A stretch of DNA of 64,000 nucleotides. Source: Pseudomonas alkylphenolica (GTDB lineage Bacteria; Pseudomonadota; Gammaproteobacteria; Pseudomonadales; Pseudomonadaceae). Each line of letters opens with the position of its first letter. Position 1 is the stretch's first letter. The position numbers and the translations under genes are program-made. This document shows positions 9,181 through 17,690 of the stretch, piece after piece. The DNA lies in the NCBI RefSeq assembly GCF_004025535.1, contig NZ_QJRG01000047.1:124001-188000 (forward strand), written 5' to 3'. Below the pieces are notes generated by a model. It did no database searches and was not told the origin of the DNA. It saw only the letters and a list, made by a program, of their open reading frames with translations.

Positions 9181-9969
9181 ATGGAGCAAACACAATCATC
9201 CTTGGGCGAGTTCGAGTCGACGCTGAAAAAGCACGCCCAGGAACTGGTCGACAGCCTTGAAAGAGGCAAGTTCGGCGACGCGGTGCAACTGATCCATCAG
9301 CTGAACCAGACCCGTGACCGTGGCTTGTACCAGGAAGTGGGCAAGCTCACGCGTGAGCTGCACAGTGCGATCGTCAGCTTCCAGATCGATCCGCAGATGC
9401 CTCAAGCCGAGGAAGTCTCGCAGATCACCGATGCGACCGAGCGCCTGTCTTATGTGGTCAAGCTGACGGAAGGGGCGGCCAACCGGACCATGGACCTGGT
9501 CGAGGAAAGCACCCCGGTACTCAATGAGCTGAGTGCCGAAGCGAAAAGCCTGAGTGTCGACTGGCAGCGCTTCATGCGCCGTGAAGTGGCCGCACCGGAG
9601 TTTCGTGAACTGGCCAAGCGCGTCGACAGCTTCCTGACGCGTAGCGAGGAGGGCAACCGCAAGGTCGCCGGCCACCTTAACGATATTTTGCTGGCTCAGG
9701 ACTATCAGGACCTGACCGGTCAGGTAATCAAGCGCGTCACCGCACTGGTTACCGAAGTAGAAAGCAATCTGCTCAAGCTCGTGCTGATGGCCAGTCAGGT
9801 CGACCGTTTTGCCGGTATCGAACATGACCACCAGCAGCTGCGCGCTGAAAAAGATCAAGAAAAACATCCGACTCGGGGTGAAGGTCCGCAGATTCATGCC
9901 GATAAGCGTGAAGACGTTGTGTCCGGTCAGGACGATGTCGACGATCTGCTGTCCAGCCTGGGTTTTTAG
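9181..9969 (+). CDS. cheZ: CheZ, CheY-P phosphatase
   Basis: 262 residues, mostly helical. The catalytic patch is visible as AQDYQDLTGQVIKRV, where the second Asp/Gln pair orients the hydrolytic water. The last residues DDVDDLLSSLGF form the conserved CheY-docking tail, joined to the body by a charged flexible linker of about 35 residues. CheZ removes the phosphate from CheY. It starts 19 bases after cheY and ends 12 bases before cheA. Its C-terminal peptide resembles the repeats inside CheA. Confidence 0.95.
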   Translation: MEQTQSSLGEFESTLKKHAQELVDSLERGKFGDAVQLIHQLNQTRDRGLYQEVGKLTRELHSAIVSFQIDPQMPQAEEVSQITDATERLSYVVKLTEGAANRTMDLVEESTPVLNELSAEAKSLSVDWQRFMRREVAAPEFRELAKRVDSFLTRSEEGNRKVAGHLNDILLAQDYQDLTGQVIKRVTALVTEVESNLLKLVLMASQVDRFAGIEHDHQQLRAEKDQEKHPTRGEGPQIHADKREDVVSGQDDVDDLLSSLGF

Positions 9970-9981
9970 GGAGCACGTTTA

Positions 9982-12207
9982 ATGAGCTTCGGCGCCGATG
10001 AAGAAATCCTCCAGGATTTTCTGGTAGAAGCCGGGGAGATTCTTGAGCAACTGTCCGAACAACTGGTCGAGCTGGAAAGCCGCCCGGATGATGCCGACCT
10101 GCTCAATGCGATCTTCCGCGGATTTCACACTGTAAAAGGGGGCGCCGGCTTCCTCCAGCTCAACGAGCTGGTGGAGTGCTGCCACATCGCCGAGAACGTG
10201 TTCGACATCCTGCGCAAGGGTGAGCGCCGCGTCGATGCCGAACTGATGGACGTGGTCCTGGAAGCCCTGGACACGGTCAATAGCATGTTTGGCCAGGTAC
10301 GCGAACGCACTGACGTGACGCCGGCTACCGCCGAGTTGCTGGCCGCTCTGGCGCGTCTGGCCGAACCTGCCGGTGCCGAGCAGGCAGTGGCTGTTGCAGC
10401 AGAACCCGTGCCGGAGCAAACCGTCGAGGCTTCGGCCGATACCGACATTACCGATACCGAATTCGAGCAGTTGCTTGACTCGCTCAACGCGGTCAAGGCG
10501 CAAGCCGAGGCCGAGACGCAAGCACCTGAGGCTGCCAGTGACGAGATCACTGACGCCGAGTTCGAGTCGCTGCTCGATCAACTGCACGGCAAGGGCCAGT
10601 TTGCTCCGGGCAGTGTCAGCGCGCCGGCGTCCAATGCCGAGACCGCGCCAAGCGCCAGTGACGAAATCACCGATGACGAGTTCGAAGCACTGCTGGACCA
10701 GTTGCACGGCAAGGGCACCTTCGCCGTCGACGCGCTGGCAGGCGCTGCACCGGTTGAAGCATCGGCCGCAACGACGACCGACGAACACATTTCCGAGCAC
10801 GAGTTCGAAGCGCTGCTCGATCAGTTGCATGGCAAGGGCAAGTTCACCCCTGACAGCGTTGCCACCGCGGCCGCACCGGCGGTTGCCAGTGTCGCCAAGC
10901 CTGCCGCAGCTGCTGCGCCAGCGCCTGCCGCCAAGCCCGCGCCAGCACCCGCTGCTGCCCCGGCGAAAGCCGCAGCGCCTGCCCCGGCCCCTGCGCGCCA
11001 GGCGGCTGCGGCGCCTGACAAGCATGCCGCCAGCGAGGCGGAAACCACCGTGCGGGTCGATACCGCGCGCCTGGACGAGATCATGAACATGGTCGGCGAA
11101 CTGGTGCTGGTGCGTAACCGCCTGGTACGCCTGGGGCTGAACAGCGGCGACGAGGCCATGTCCAAGGCAGTGTCGAACCTTGACGTGGTCACGGCCGACC
11201 TGCAGACCGCGGTAATGAAAACCCGCATGCAGCCGATCAAGAAGGTCTTCGGGCGCTTCCCGCGCCTGGTTCGCGACCTCGCCCGTCAGCTGAAAAAAGA
11301 GATCAACCTCGAGCTCGTCGGAGAAGAAACCGACCTCGACAAGAACCTCGTAGAGGCCCTGGCTGACCCGTTGGTGCACTTGGTGCGCAACGCTGTTGAC
11401 CATGGCGTCGAAACCCCGGAAGAGCGCGAAGCTTCGGGCAAGGCCCGGGGGGGCAAGGTGGTGCTGTCGGCCGAGCAGGAAGGCGATCACATCCTCCTGT
11501 CGATCTCTGACGACGGCAAGGGCATGGACCCTAATGTGCTGCGCGCCAAAGCGGTGGAAAAGGGCCTGATGGACAAGGACGCAGCCGATCGCCTGAGCGA
11601 ATCCGACTGCTACAACCTGATTTTTGCCCCGGGCTTCTCGACCAAGACCGAGATCTCCGATGTGTCCGGTCGCGGTGTGGGCATGGACGTAGTGAAAACC
11701 AAGATCGCCCAGCTCAACGGTTCGATCAATATCTTCTCGGCCAAGGGCCAGGGCTCGAAGATCGTCATCAAGGTGCCGTTGACCCTGGCGATCATGCCGA
11801 CGCTGATGGTGATGCTCGGCAACCAGGCGTTTGCCTTCCCGCTGGTGAACGTCAACGAGATTTTCCACCTCGACCTGTCGCGCACCAATGTCGTCGACGG
11901 CCAGGAAGTGGTCATCGTTCGCGACAAGGCCTTGCCACTGTTCTATCTCAAGCGTTGGCTGGTCAGTTCCGCCGCTCATGAAGAGCAGCGCGAAGGCCAT
12001 GTGGTGATCCTTTCGGTGGGCACCCAGCGTATCGGCTTCGTCGTCGATCAGTTGGTGGGTCAGGAAGAAGTGGTCATCAAGCCGCTGGGCAAAATGCTCC
12101 AGGGCACGCCAGGCATGTCGGGCGCCACCATCACCGGTGACGGGCGCATTGCGCTGATTCTCGACGTGCCGAGCATGCTCAAGCGTTACGCCGCCCGGCG
12201 TATTTGA
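9982..12207 (+). CDS. cheA: CheA, chemotaxis histidine kinase with repeated linker motif
   Basis: 741 residues. The P1 phosphotransfer domain is N-terminal with His49 (FHTVKGG). Residues ~150-350 are low-complexity Ala/Pro linker carrying four copies of an acidic EFExLLDxL motif (starting near residues 154, 187, 227 and 267) instead of a recognisable globular P2 domain. The P3 dimerisation domain starts near [15 protein letters not shown] (about residue 354). The P4 kinase N box has N470 ([10 protein letters not shown]), with a G box at [15 protein letters not shown] CheW-like P5 domain ends the protein. It phosphorylates CheY and CheB; cheB follows. Confidence 0.96.
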   Translation: MSFGADEEILQDFLVEAGEILEQLSEQLVELESRPDDADLLNAIFRGFHTVKGGAGFLQLNELVECCHIAENVFDILRKGERRVDAELMDVVLEALDTVNSMFGQVRERTDVTPATAELLAALARLAEPAGAEQAVAVAAEPVPEQTVEASADTDITDTEFEQLLDSLNAVKAQAEAETQAPEAASDEITDAEFESLLDQLHGKGQFAPGSVSAPASNAETAPSASDEITDDEFEALLDQLHGKGTFAVDALAGAAPVEASAATTTDEHISEHEFEALLDQLHGKGKFTPDSVATAAAPAVASVAKPAAAAAPAPAAKPAPAPAAAPAKAAAPAPAPARQAAAAPDKHAASEAETTVRVDTARLDEIMNMVGELVLVRNRLVRLGLNSGDEAMSKAVSNLDVVTADLQTAVMKTRMQPIKKVFGRFPRLVRDLARQLKKEINLELVGEETDLDKNLVEALADPLVHLVRNAVDHGVETPEEREASGKARGGKVVLSAEQEGDHILLSISDDGKGMDPNVLRAKAVEKGLMDKDAADRLSESDCYNLIFAPGFSTKTEISDVSGRGVGMDVVKTKIAQLNGSINIFSAKGQGSKIVIKVPLTLAIMPTLMVMLGNQAFAFPLVNVNEIFHLDLSRTNVVDGQEVVIVRDKALPLFYLKRWLVSSAAHEEQREGHVVILSVGTQRIGFVVDQLVGQEEVVIKPLGKMLQGTPGMSGATITGDGRIALILDVPSMLKRYAARRI
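10540..10899 (+). repeat. Three in-frame 120-nt repeats inside cheA
   Basis: Units start at 10540, 10660 and 10780, exactly 120 bases apart. Each encodes 40 residues: a core of the form [21 protein letters not shown] plus a variable Ala-rich spacer. A shorter, diverged copy ([14 protein letters not shown]) lies 99 bases upstream at about 10441. The cores are conserved in protein, while the spacers have drifted. Confidence 0.85.
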
Positions 12208-12251
12208 TTCTGGTGGCGCGGCCGCCCGCCGCGCCCCCTAATGGAGTGTTT

Positions 12252-13370
12252 ATGGCAGTCAAGGTCCTGGTGGTGGATGATTCCGGTTTCTTCCGCCGCC
12301 GTGTCTCGGAAATTCTTTCAGCGGACCCGACTATCCAGGTCGTGGGTACTGCGACCAACGGCAAGGAAGCGATCGACCAGGCGCTGTCGCTCAAACCCGA
12401 TGTCATCACCATGGACTATGAAATGCCCATGATGGATGGCATCACCGCGGTGCGGCACATCATGCAGCGTTGCCCGACCCCGGTGTTGATGTTCTCTTCG
12501 CTGACGCACGAAGGCGCGCGGGTCACCCTCGACGCCCTGGATGCCGGCGCGGTCGATTACCTGCCAAAAAACTTCGAAGACATCTCGCGCAACCCGGAGA
12601 AGGTCAAGCAGATGCTGTGCGAAAAGGTCCATACCATTTCGCGCAGCAACCGTCGTTTCAGCAGCCATGCCAGCCCGGCTCCGGCGCCGCAGCCGAGCGT
12701 CGCAGCTCAGCCGAGCGTCAGCAGCCTGGGTGCCAGCGCTGCCGTGCGCAGCGCTGCGCCAGTGCGGGCGGCGGCACCTGTTGCCAGCTCGCCTGCACCC
12801 AAGCGCAAGCCCTATAAACTGGTCGCCATTGGCACTTCTACTGGCGGCCCGGTGGCGCTGCAGCGCGTGCTGACCCAGCTGCCGGCAAATTTCCCGGCAC
12901 CGATCGTGCTGATCCAGCACATGCCGGCGGCATTCACCAAGGCCTTTGCCGAGCGCCTCGACAAGCTGTGCAAGATCAGTGTGAAAGAAGCCGAAGATGG
13001 TGACATGTTGCGTCCGGGCTTGGCGTTGCTGGCCCCGGGCGGCAAGCAGATGATGGTCGACGGGCGTGGTGCGGTGAAGATTCTGCCGGGTGACGAACGC
13101 TTGAACTACAAGCCATGTGTAGACATCACCTTTGGTTCTGCAGCCAAGTCCTACGGCGACAAGGTCTTGTCAGTCGTGCTGACCGGCATGGGCGCCGATG
13201 GCCGTGAAGGCGCGCGTCTGCTCAAACAAGGCGGGAGTACGGTGTGGGCCCAGGACGAGGCCAGCTGCGTGATTTACGGCATGCCCATGGCCATCGTCAA
13301 GGCCAACCTGGCCGACGCGGTCTACAGCCTGGATGAGATAGGCAAACACCTGGTCGAGGCGTGCGTCTGA
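12252..13370 (+). CDS. cheB: CheB, chemoreceptor methylesterase/deamidase
   Basis: 372 residues: an N-terminal receiver domain with phospho-acceptor D55 (TMDYEMP), a Pro/Ser-rich linker at about residues 135-185, and a C-terminal methylesterase. The catalytic triad is visible as S196 (GTSTGGP), H223 (IQHMP) and D316 (GMGADG). CheB removes methyl groups from chemoreceptors for adaptation. ATG at 12252 is chosen over an in-frame upstream start at 12204 because the extra residues are unlike CheB and [10 protein letters not shown] is the usual beginning. Its stop overlaps the motC start. Confidence 0.96.
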   Translation: MAVKVLVVDDSGFFRRRVSEILSADPTIQVVGTATNGKEAIDQALSLKPDVITMDYEMPMMDGITAVRHIMQRCPTPVLMFSSLTHEGARVTLDALDAGAVDYLPKNFEDISRNPEKVKQMLCEKVHTISRSNRRFSSHASPAPAPQPSVAAQPSVSSLGASAAVRSAAPVRAAAPVASSPAPKRKPYKLVAIGTSTGGPVALQRVLTQLPANFPAPIVLIQHMPAAFTKAFAERLDKLCKISVKEAEDGDMLRPGLALLAPGGKQMMVDGRGAVKILPGDERLNYKPCVDITFGSAAKSYGDKVLSVVLTGMGADGREGARLLKQGGSTVWAQDEASCVIYGMPMAIVKANLADAVYSLDEIGKHLVEACV

Positions 13371-14110
13371 TGGATGTCTTGAGCCTTATCGGGATCATTC
13401 TGGCGTTTGTCGCGATTATCGGCGGCAACTTTCTTGAAGGCGGGCACCTGTCGGCCTTGATCAACGGCCCGGCGGCCTTGATCGTGCTGGGCGGTACCCT
13501 GGCGGCAGCACTGCTGCAGTCGCCGATGAGTGCCTTCAAGCGGGCGCTGCAGATCGTGCGCTGGATCCTGTTTCCGCCACGGGTCGACCTCGCCGGCGGC
13601 ATTGATCGCGTGGTCAACTGGAGCCTGACGGCACGCAAGGAGGGCTTGCTGGGCCTGGAAGGCGTGGCTGATGCCGAGCCCGATCCGTATGCGCGCAAAG
13701 GCCTGCAGTTGCTGGTCGATGGCGCTGAGCCCGAAGCCATCCGGAGCATCCTTGAGGTGGATTTCTACACCCAGGAAAGCCGGGATATCCAGGCCGCCAA
13801 GGTGTTCGAGTGCATGGGCGGTTATGCCCCGACGATCGGCATCATCGGTGCGGTCATGGGCCTGATCCATGTGATGGGCAACCTGGCTGACCCGTCGCAG
13901 CTGGGCAACGGCATTGCCGTGGCCTTCGTTGCCACCATTTATGGCGTGGCCAGTGCCAACCTCATCCTGTTACCGATCGCGAACAAGCTCAAGGCCCTGG
14001 CCATGCGTCAGTCGCGTTACCGGGAAATGCTGCTGGAGGGCCTGCTGTCGATCGCTGAGGGTGAAAACCCGCGTTCGATCGAGCTGAAGCTTCAGGGCTT
14101 CATGGAGTAA
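13370..14110 (+). CDS. motC: MotC, MotA-type flagellar stator subunit
   Basis: 246 residues with the MotA pattern: two N-terminal membrane segments, a cytoplasmic domain, and two further segments (YAPTIGIIGAVMGLIHVMG and GIAVAFVATIYGVASANL). MotC pairs with MotD as the second stator complex of pseudomonads, which drives swarming and rotation in viscous media. ATG at 13370 shares its A with the cheB stop; a GTG at 13361 would add three residues. motD follows after 3 bases. Confidence 0.93.
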   Translation: MDVLSLIGIILAFVAIIGGNFLEGGHLSALINGPAALIVLGGTLAAALLQSPMSAFKRALQIVRWILFPPRVDLAGGIDRVVNWSLTARKEGLLGLEGVADAEPDPYARKGLQLLVDGAEPEAIRSILEVDFYTQESRDIQAAKVFECMGGYAPTIGIIGAVMGLIHVMGNLADPSQLGNGIAVAFVATIYGVASANLILLPIANKLKALAMRQSRYREMLLEGLLSIAEGENPRSIELKLQGFME

Positions 14111-14113
14111 TAC

Positions 14114-15001
14114 ATGGCGCGCCGTCGACAGCCCGAAGAGCATGAAAACCACGAACGCTGGCTGGTGTCCTACGCGGACTTCATCACCTTGCTGTTTGCC
14201 TTTTTCGTGGTCATGTACTCGATCTCTTCGATCAACGAGGGCAAGTACAAGATCCTTTCCCAGGCGTTGATCGGGGTATTCAACGACCCTGAAAAGAGCA
14301 TGCGGCCGATCCCCATCGGCGATGAGCGCCCGCTGACGGTCAAGCCGGCCGAGCCGTTGATCAAGGACAGCGACCAGGTGGACGCCGGGCTTGCGCAGAC
14401 CAGTAGCGATCCGCTGAAAACCATTACCGACGACGTGCGTGATGCCTTTGGCGATCTGATCAAGTCGGATCAGATGACCGTGCGCGGCAACGAATTGTGG
14501 GTCGAGATCGAGCTCAATTCTTCGCTGCTGTTCGGCAGTGGCGATGCGATGCCCAGCGATGTTGCGTTCAATATCATCGAAAAGGTGGCGAAGATCCTCA
14601 AGCCGTTCGCCAACCCGGTGCACGTCGAGGGCTTTACCGACGACCTGCCGATTCGCACGGCGCAATACCCGACCAACTGGGAACTGTCTTCAGCACGCGC
14701 CGCCAGTATCGTCCGCCTGCTGGCGATGGAAGGGGTAAACCCGGCACGCATGGCGTCGGTCGGTTATGGCGAGTTCCAGCCGATTACCGGCAACGACACC
14801 GCTGAAGGCCGGGCGCGCAACCGTCGGGTGGTGCTGGTGATCTCACGCAACCTTGAAGTGCGCCGTAGCCTGACCGGTACCGGTAGCGCCAATGCCACGC
14901 CGGATGCGGCATTGAAGCGGGCTGGCACACAAACTGCACCTGCAGCGGTATCACCGACGGTGGGGGGCAATCGCGTCAATCCTCCGTCATCGAACCCATA
15001 A
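14114..15001 (+). CDS. motD: MotD, MotB-type flagellar stator subunit
   Basis: 295 residues. The N-terminal YADFITLLFAFFVVMYSIS is the MotB membrane segment with the plug, preceded by the proton-channel Asp in the YADF motif. A periplasmic OmpA-type peptidoglycan-binding domain follows at about residues 130-255 (VEGFTDDLPI, NWELSSARAASIVRLL, SVGYGEFQP). The last ~40 residues are Ser/Ala-rich and disordered. It anchors the MotC/MotD stator to the wall. It is directly downstream of motC. Confidence 0.94.
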   Translation: MARRRQPEEHENHERWLVSYADFITLLFAFFVVMYSISSINEGKYKILSQALIGVFNDPEKSMRPIPIGDERPLTVKPAEPLIKDSDQVDAGLAQTSSDPLKTITDDVRDAFGDLIKSDQMTVRGNELWVEIELNSSLLFGSGDAMPSDVAFNIIEKVAKILKPFANPVHVEGFTDDLPIRTAQYPTNWELSSARAASIVRLLAMEGVNPARMASVGYGEFQPITGNDTAEGRARNRRVVLVISRNLEVRRSLTGTGSANATPDAALKRAGTQTAPAAVSPTVGGNRVNPPSSNP

Positions 15002-15046
15002 CCGTTCCTGGCAGGGCAGGCCGCCTTGCCGGGAGGAAGCAGCGTA

Positions 15047-15835
15047 ATGAGAGTCTGGGCAGTAGCCAATCAAAAAGGTGGCGTCGGTAAGACCACCACT
15101 TCTATCGCTCTGGCCGGCTTGCTGGCCGAGGCGGGCAAGCGCGTGGTCGTGGTCGATCTCGACCCCCACGGGTCCATGACCAGCTACTTCGGGCACAATC
15201 CGGACGTTCTGGAGCACAGCTGCTACGACCTGTTCCTGCACAAGGGCGCGGTGCCTGAAGGCCTGCCAGGGCAATTGCTGCTGCCCACCAGTGACGAGAA
15301 GATCTCGCTGTTGCCGTCGAGCACGGCACTGGCAGTACTGGAGCGCCAGTCGCCCGGGCAAAGTGGCCTGGGCCTGGTAATCGCCAAGTCTCTGGCGCAG
15401 CTGTGGCAGGATTTCGATTACGCCATTATCGACAGCCCGCCGTTGCTGGGCGTTCTGATGGTCAACGCCCTGGCGGCAAGTCAGCAGCTGGTGATTCCGG
15501 TGCAGACCGAGTACCTGGCGGTCAAGGGCCTGGAACGCATGGTCAGCACCCTGGCGATGGTCAACCGCTCGCGCAAGCAGGCGTTGCCGTATCACATCGT
15601 ACCGACGCTGTTCGACCGCCGTACGCAAGCTTCGATGGGCACCTTGCGGGTGTTGCGCGATGCCTATCCGGAGAACATCTGGCAAGGCTACATCCCGGTG
15701 GATACGCGGCTGCGCGATGCCAGCCGTGCCGGCGTGACACCCTCTCAGTTCGACGGCAAGAGCCGCGGGGTGGTGGCCTACCGGGCGTTGCTCAAGCACC
15801 TGTTGACCTGCAACATTGCCAAGCAGGTGGCCTGA
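15047..15835 (+). CDS. ParA/Soj-type ATPase for polar chemotaxis localisation (ParC-like)
   Basis: 262 residues with a deviant Walker A (KGGVGKTT, residues 10-17), a Walker A' region VVDLDPHGSMTSYFG and Walker B IIDSPPLLGVL. Located within the che operon and followed by a ParP-like CheW protein, it matches the ParC ATPases known from Vibrio and Pseudomonas that hold chemotaxis arrays at the pole. ATG at 15047 has a GGAGGA ribosome site 9 bases ahead; the in-frame ATG at 15026 lacks one. Its stop overlaps the next gene's ATG. Confidence 0.9.
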   Translation: MRVWAVANQKGGVGKTTTSIALAGLLAEAGKRVVVVDLDPHGSMTSYFGHNPDVLEHSCYDLFLHKGAVPEGLPGQLLLPTSDEKISLLPSSTALAVLERQSPGQSGLGLVIAKSLAQLWQDFDYAIIDSPPLLGVLMVNALAASQQLVIPVQTEYLAVKGLERMVSTLAMVNRSRKQALPYHIVPTLFDRRTQASMGTLRVLRDAYPENIWQGYIPVDTRLRDASRAGVTPSQFDGKSRGVVAYRALLKHLLTCNIAKQVA

Positions 15836-16707
15836 TGAATCGCGCACGCACGCTAGCTACCGGCCCGCAACTGGCATTGCAGTCTTACCTGGACGGTCTG
15901 CTGCATGAGGCCACCGAGGAAATCGAGCAGGTTGTACAGTCCATCGAAATCGATGAGTTCCAGGCCGCCGTGCTTGAGGAGCAGGCGCGCGATGCCCAGG
16001 TTGTCCGTCAGTCGCCAGCGCTGGTGGTCAAGGCTGAGCCTTTGCCGTTTGCGGAGCCTGCAGCTGTAGCGCTGCCGGCGGTGCTGCCAGTTGTTGCGCC
16101 GATGCCTGAACCCGAGCCCGAACCGGTTGCGGTTGCAGTGATTGCTGAGCTTCCGACACCGGTCGAGCCGCTGGTGGAGGTGCACCTGCCTCCGGCGCCC
16201 AACGCGCCAGTGCCGCCAGTCACCGTCGACGGCCGCCCGGCCTGGGCGGCTGAACCCTTTGAGTGCCTGCTGTTTGACGTGGCCGGGCTGACTTTGGCTG
16301 TACCGTTGGTGTGCCTGGGCTCGATCTATTCTCTGGCCGGCCACGAGCTGACGCCGCTGTTCGGGCAACCCGACTGGTTCCTGGGCATCCTGCCAAGTCA
16401 AAGCGGCAACCTTAAAGTTCTGGACACTGCGCGCTGGGTGATGCCCGACCGCTATCGCGACGACTTTAGACAGGGCCTGCAGTATGTCATTTCGGTACAG
16501 GGCTACGAGTGGGGGCTGGCGGTGCATCAGGTCAGCCGTTCGCTACGCCTGGACCCCAACGAGATCAAATGGCGAAGCCAGCGCGGCCAGCGACCCTGGC
16601 TGGCGGGCACGGTCATCGAACATATGTGCGCCTTGCTGGACGTTGCCGAACTGGCCGAGTTGATCGCCAGCGGAGCGGTCCGGCAACTGCACGCAATCCA
16701 TAAATAA
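15835..16707 (+). CDS. CheW-domain protein, ParP-like polar array coupler
   Basis: 290 residues. Residues 1-60 are helical and acidic, residues ~65-130 form a Pro/Ala/Val-rich linker, and residues ~140-285 are a CheW-like domain (ECLLFDVAGLTLAVPL, WFLGILPSQSGNLKVLDTARWVMP). The arrangement Pro-rich linker plus C-terminal CheW domain next to a ParA ATPase fits ParP, which couples the ATPase to CheA in polar arrays. Start ATG overlaps the ATPase stop by one base. A terminator-like hairpin follows. Confidence 0.85.
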   Translation: MNRARTLATGPQLALQSYLDGLLHEATEEIEQVVQSIEIDEFQAAVLEEQARDAQVVRQSPALVVKAEPLPFAEPAAVALPAVLPVVAPMPEPEPEPVAVAVIAELPTPVEPLVEVHLPPAPNAPVPPVTVDGRPAWAAEPFECLLFDVAGLTLAVPLVCLGSIYSLAGHELTPLFGQPDWFLGILPSQSGNLKVLDTARWVMPDRYRDDFRQGLQYVISVQGYEWGLAVHQVSRSLRLDPNEIKWRSQRGQRPWLAGTVIEHMCALLDVAELAELIASGAVRQLHAIHK

Positions 16708-16737
16708 TCGGTCGCACCAGCGACCGCACAGAGCACT

Positions 16738-16755
16738 CCGCCGAAGGCGGTTTTT
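16738..16755 (+). terminator. Rho-independent terminator or attenuator before cheW
   Basis: CCGCC-GAA-GGCGG followed directly by TTTTT, preceded at 16710-16725 by a second hairpin (GGTCGC, ACCA, GCGACC). The U-run ends 13 bases before the cheW start. It stands between two co-oriented che genes, so it should lower cheW transcription from the upstream operon. Confidence 0.7.
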
Positions 16756-16768
16756 GAGGGATAGGGGA

Positions 16769-17248
16769 ATGAAAAAGTCGTCTGCACAAGGTTCCGAAGA
16801 TCCGATCCTGCAGTGGGTAACCTTCAAACTGGACAACGAGTCCTACGGCATCAACGTGATGCAGGTGCAGGAAGTCCTGCGCTATACCGAGATCGCCCCG
16901 GTCCCGGGAGCACCTAGCTACGTGCTGGGCATCATCAACCTGCGCGGCAACGTGGTCACCGTGATCGACACCCGTCAGCGCTTTGGCCTGATGTCGAGTG
17001 AAATCACCGACAACAGCCGCATCGTCATCATCGAAGCCGACAAGCAAGTGGTCGGTATTCTGGTCGACAGCGTCGCCGAAGTGGTTTACCTGCGCCAATC
17101 GGAAATAGAAACCGCGCCGAATGTGGGCAACGAAGAGTCGGCCAAATTCATTCAGGGCGTGTGCAACAAGAACAACGAACTGCTGATCCTGGTCGAGCTG
17201 GACAAAATGATGACCGAGGAAGAGTGGTCCGAGCTGGAGAACATCTGA
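16769..17248 (+). CDS. cheW: CheW, chemotaxis coupling protein
   Basis: 159 residues, a single CheW domain throughout (ILQWVTFKLDNESYGINVM, IINLRGNVVTVIDTRQRFG, ILVDSVAEVVYL). CheW bridges chemoreceptors and CheA in the signalling array. ATG at 16769 is preferred to the in-frame start at 16754, which would lie in the terminator stem/U-run region; an AGGGG ribosome site precedes it. The next gene starts 1 base after its stop. Confidence 0.96.
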   Translation: MKKSSAQGSEDPILQWVTFKLDNESYGINVMQVQEVLRYTEIAPVPGAPSYVLGIINLRGNVVTVIDTRQRFGLMSSEITDNSRIVIIEADKQVVGILVDSVAEVVYLRQSEIETAPNVGNEESAKFIQGVCNKNNELLILVELDKMMTEEEWSELENI

Positions 17249-17249
17249 G

Positions 17250-17648
17250 GTGATCCTCGAGGTTGCAGTTATTTTTCTGGCGCTGCTTTGGGCGCTTAGC
17301 CTGTGGTTCTTCCTGAACTACAGCAAGCGCCAGCGTGAACTGGCCGCCCAGCAGGCCCAGGGTGATGCGCTGCGTGACCAGCGCATCAAGGATCTGGCTA
17401 AACGCCTGGACGACTACCAGAACGGCACGGTGCGCATGGGCGAAGCCCTGCATGAGCTGCGTGCGACGGTAGCGCCGCTGCCCGACAAAATGTTGCAGTT
17501 GGAGCAGCGCGATCCCAATAGCCTGTCGTTCGCTCAGGCGGCTCGACTGGTGGGCATGGGCGCCAGCGTCGATGAGCTGACCCAGTCGTGCGGCCTGACC
17601 CAGGCCGAAGCGGAGCTGATGAGCAAGGTGCATCGCGCCGAGCCATGA
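17250..17648 (+). CDS. DUF2802 family membrane-anchored protein
   Basis: 132 residues with one N-terminal membrane helix (VAVIFLALLWALSLWFFLNY), then a helical, charged region, and a C-terminal part resembling a helix-turn-helix (FAQAARLVGMGASVDELTQ, CGLTQAEAELM). This matches the DUF2802 proteins found directly after cheW in pseudomonads. Its function is not known; location suggests a role with the chemotaxis array. GTG at 17250 begins almost within the cheW stop, implying translational coupling. It is the last gene of the flagellar/chemotaxis run. Confidence 0.8.
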   Translation: MILEVAVIFLALLWALSLWFFLNYSKRQRELAAQQAQGDALRDQRIKDLAKRLDDYQNGTVRMGEALHELRATVAPLPDKMLQLEQRDPNSLSFAQAARLVGMGASVDELTQSCGLTQAEAELMSKVHRAEP

Positions 17649-17659
17649 GCATAGTGGCT

Positions 17660-17685
17660 ACCGGGGCGGGCGAATCCGCCCCGGT
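17660..17685. terminator. Hairpin between convergent DUF2802 and toxin-like genes
   Basis: A 10-bp perfect stem (ACCGGGGCGG, loop GCGAAT, CCGCCCCGGT) fills the 42-base gap between two convergent genes. There is no clear U-run on either strand, so it is at best a bidirectional terminator. Confidence 0.5.
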
Positions 17686-17690
17686 GGTGG

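Noticed and set aside
9979..12000. 673-codon open frame antisense to cheA
   Set aside because: It is the complement of a clear CheA. Long antisense frames are expected from the GC-rich third codon positions here, and its product shows no domain.
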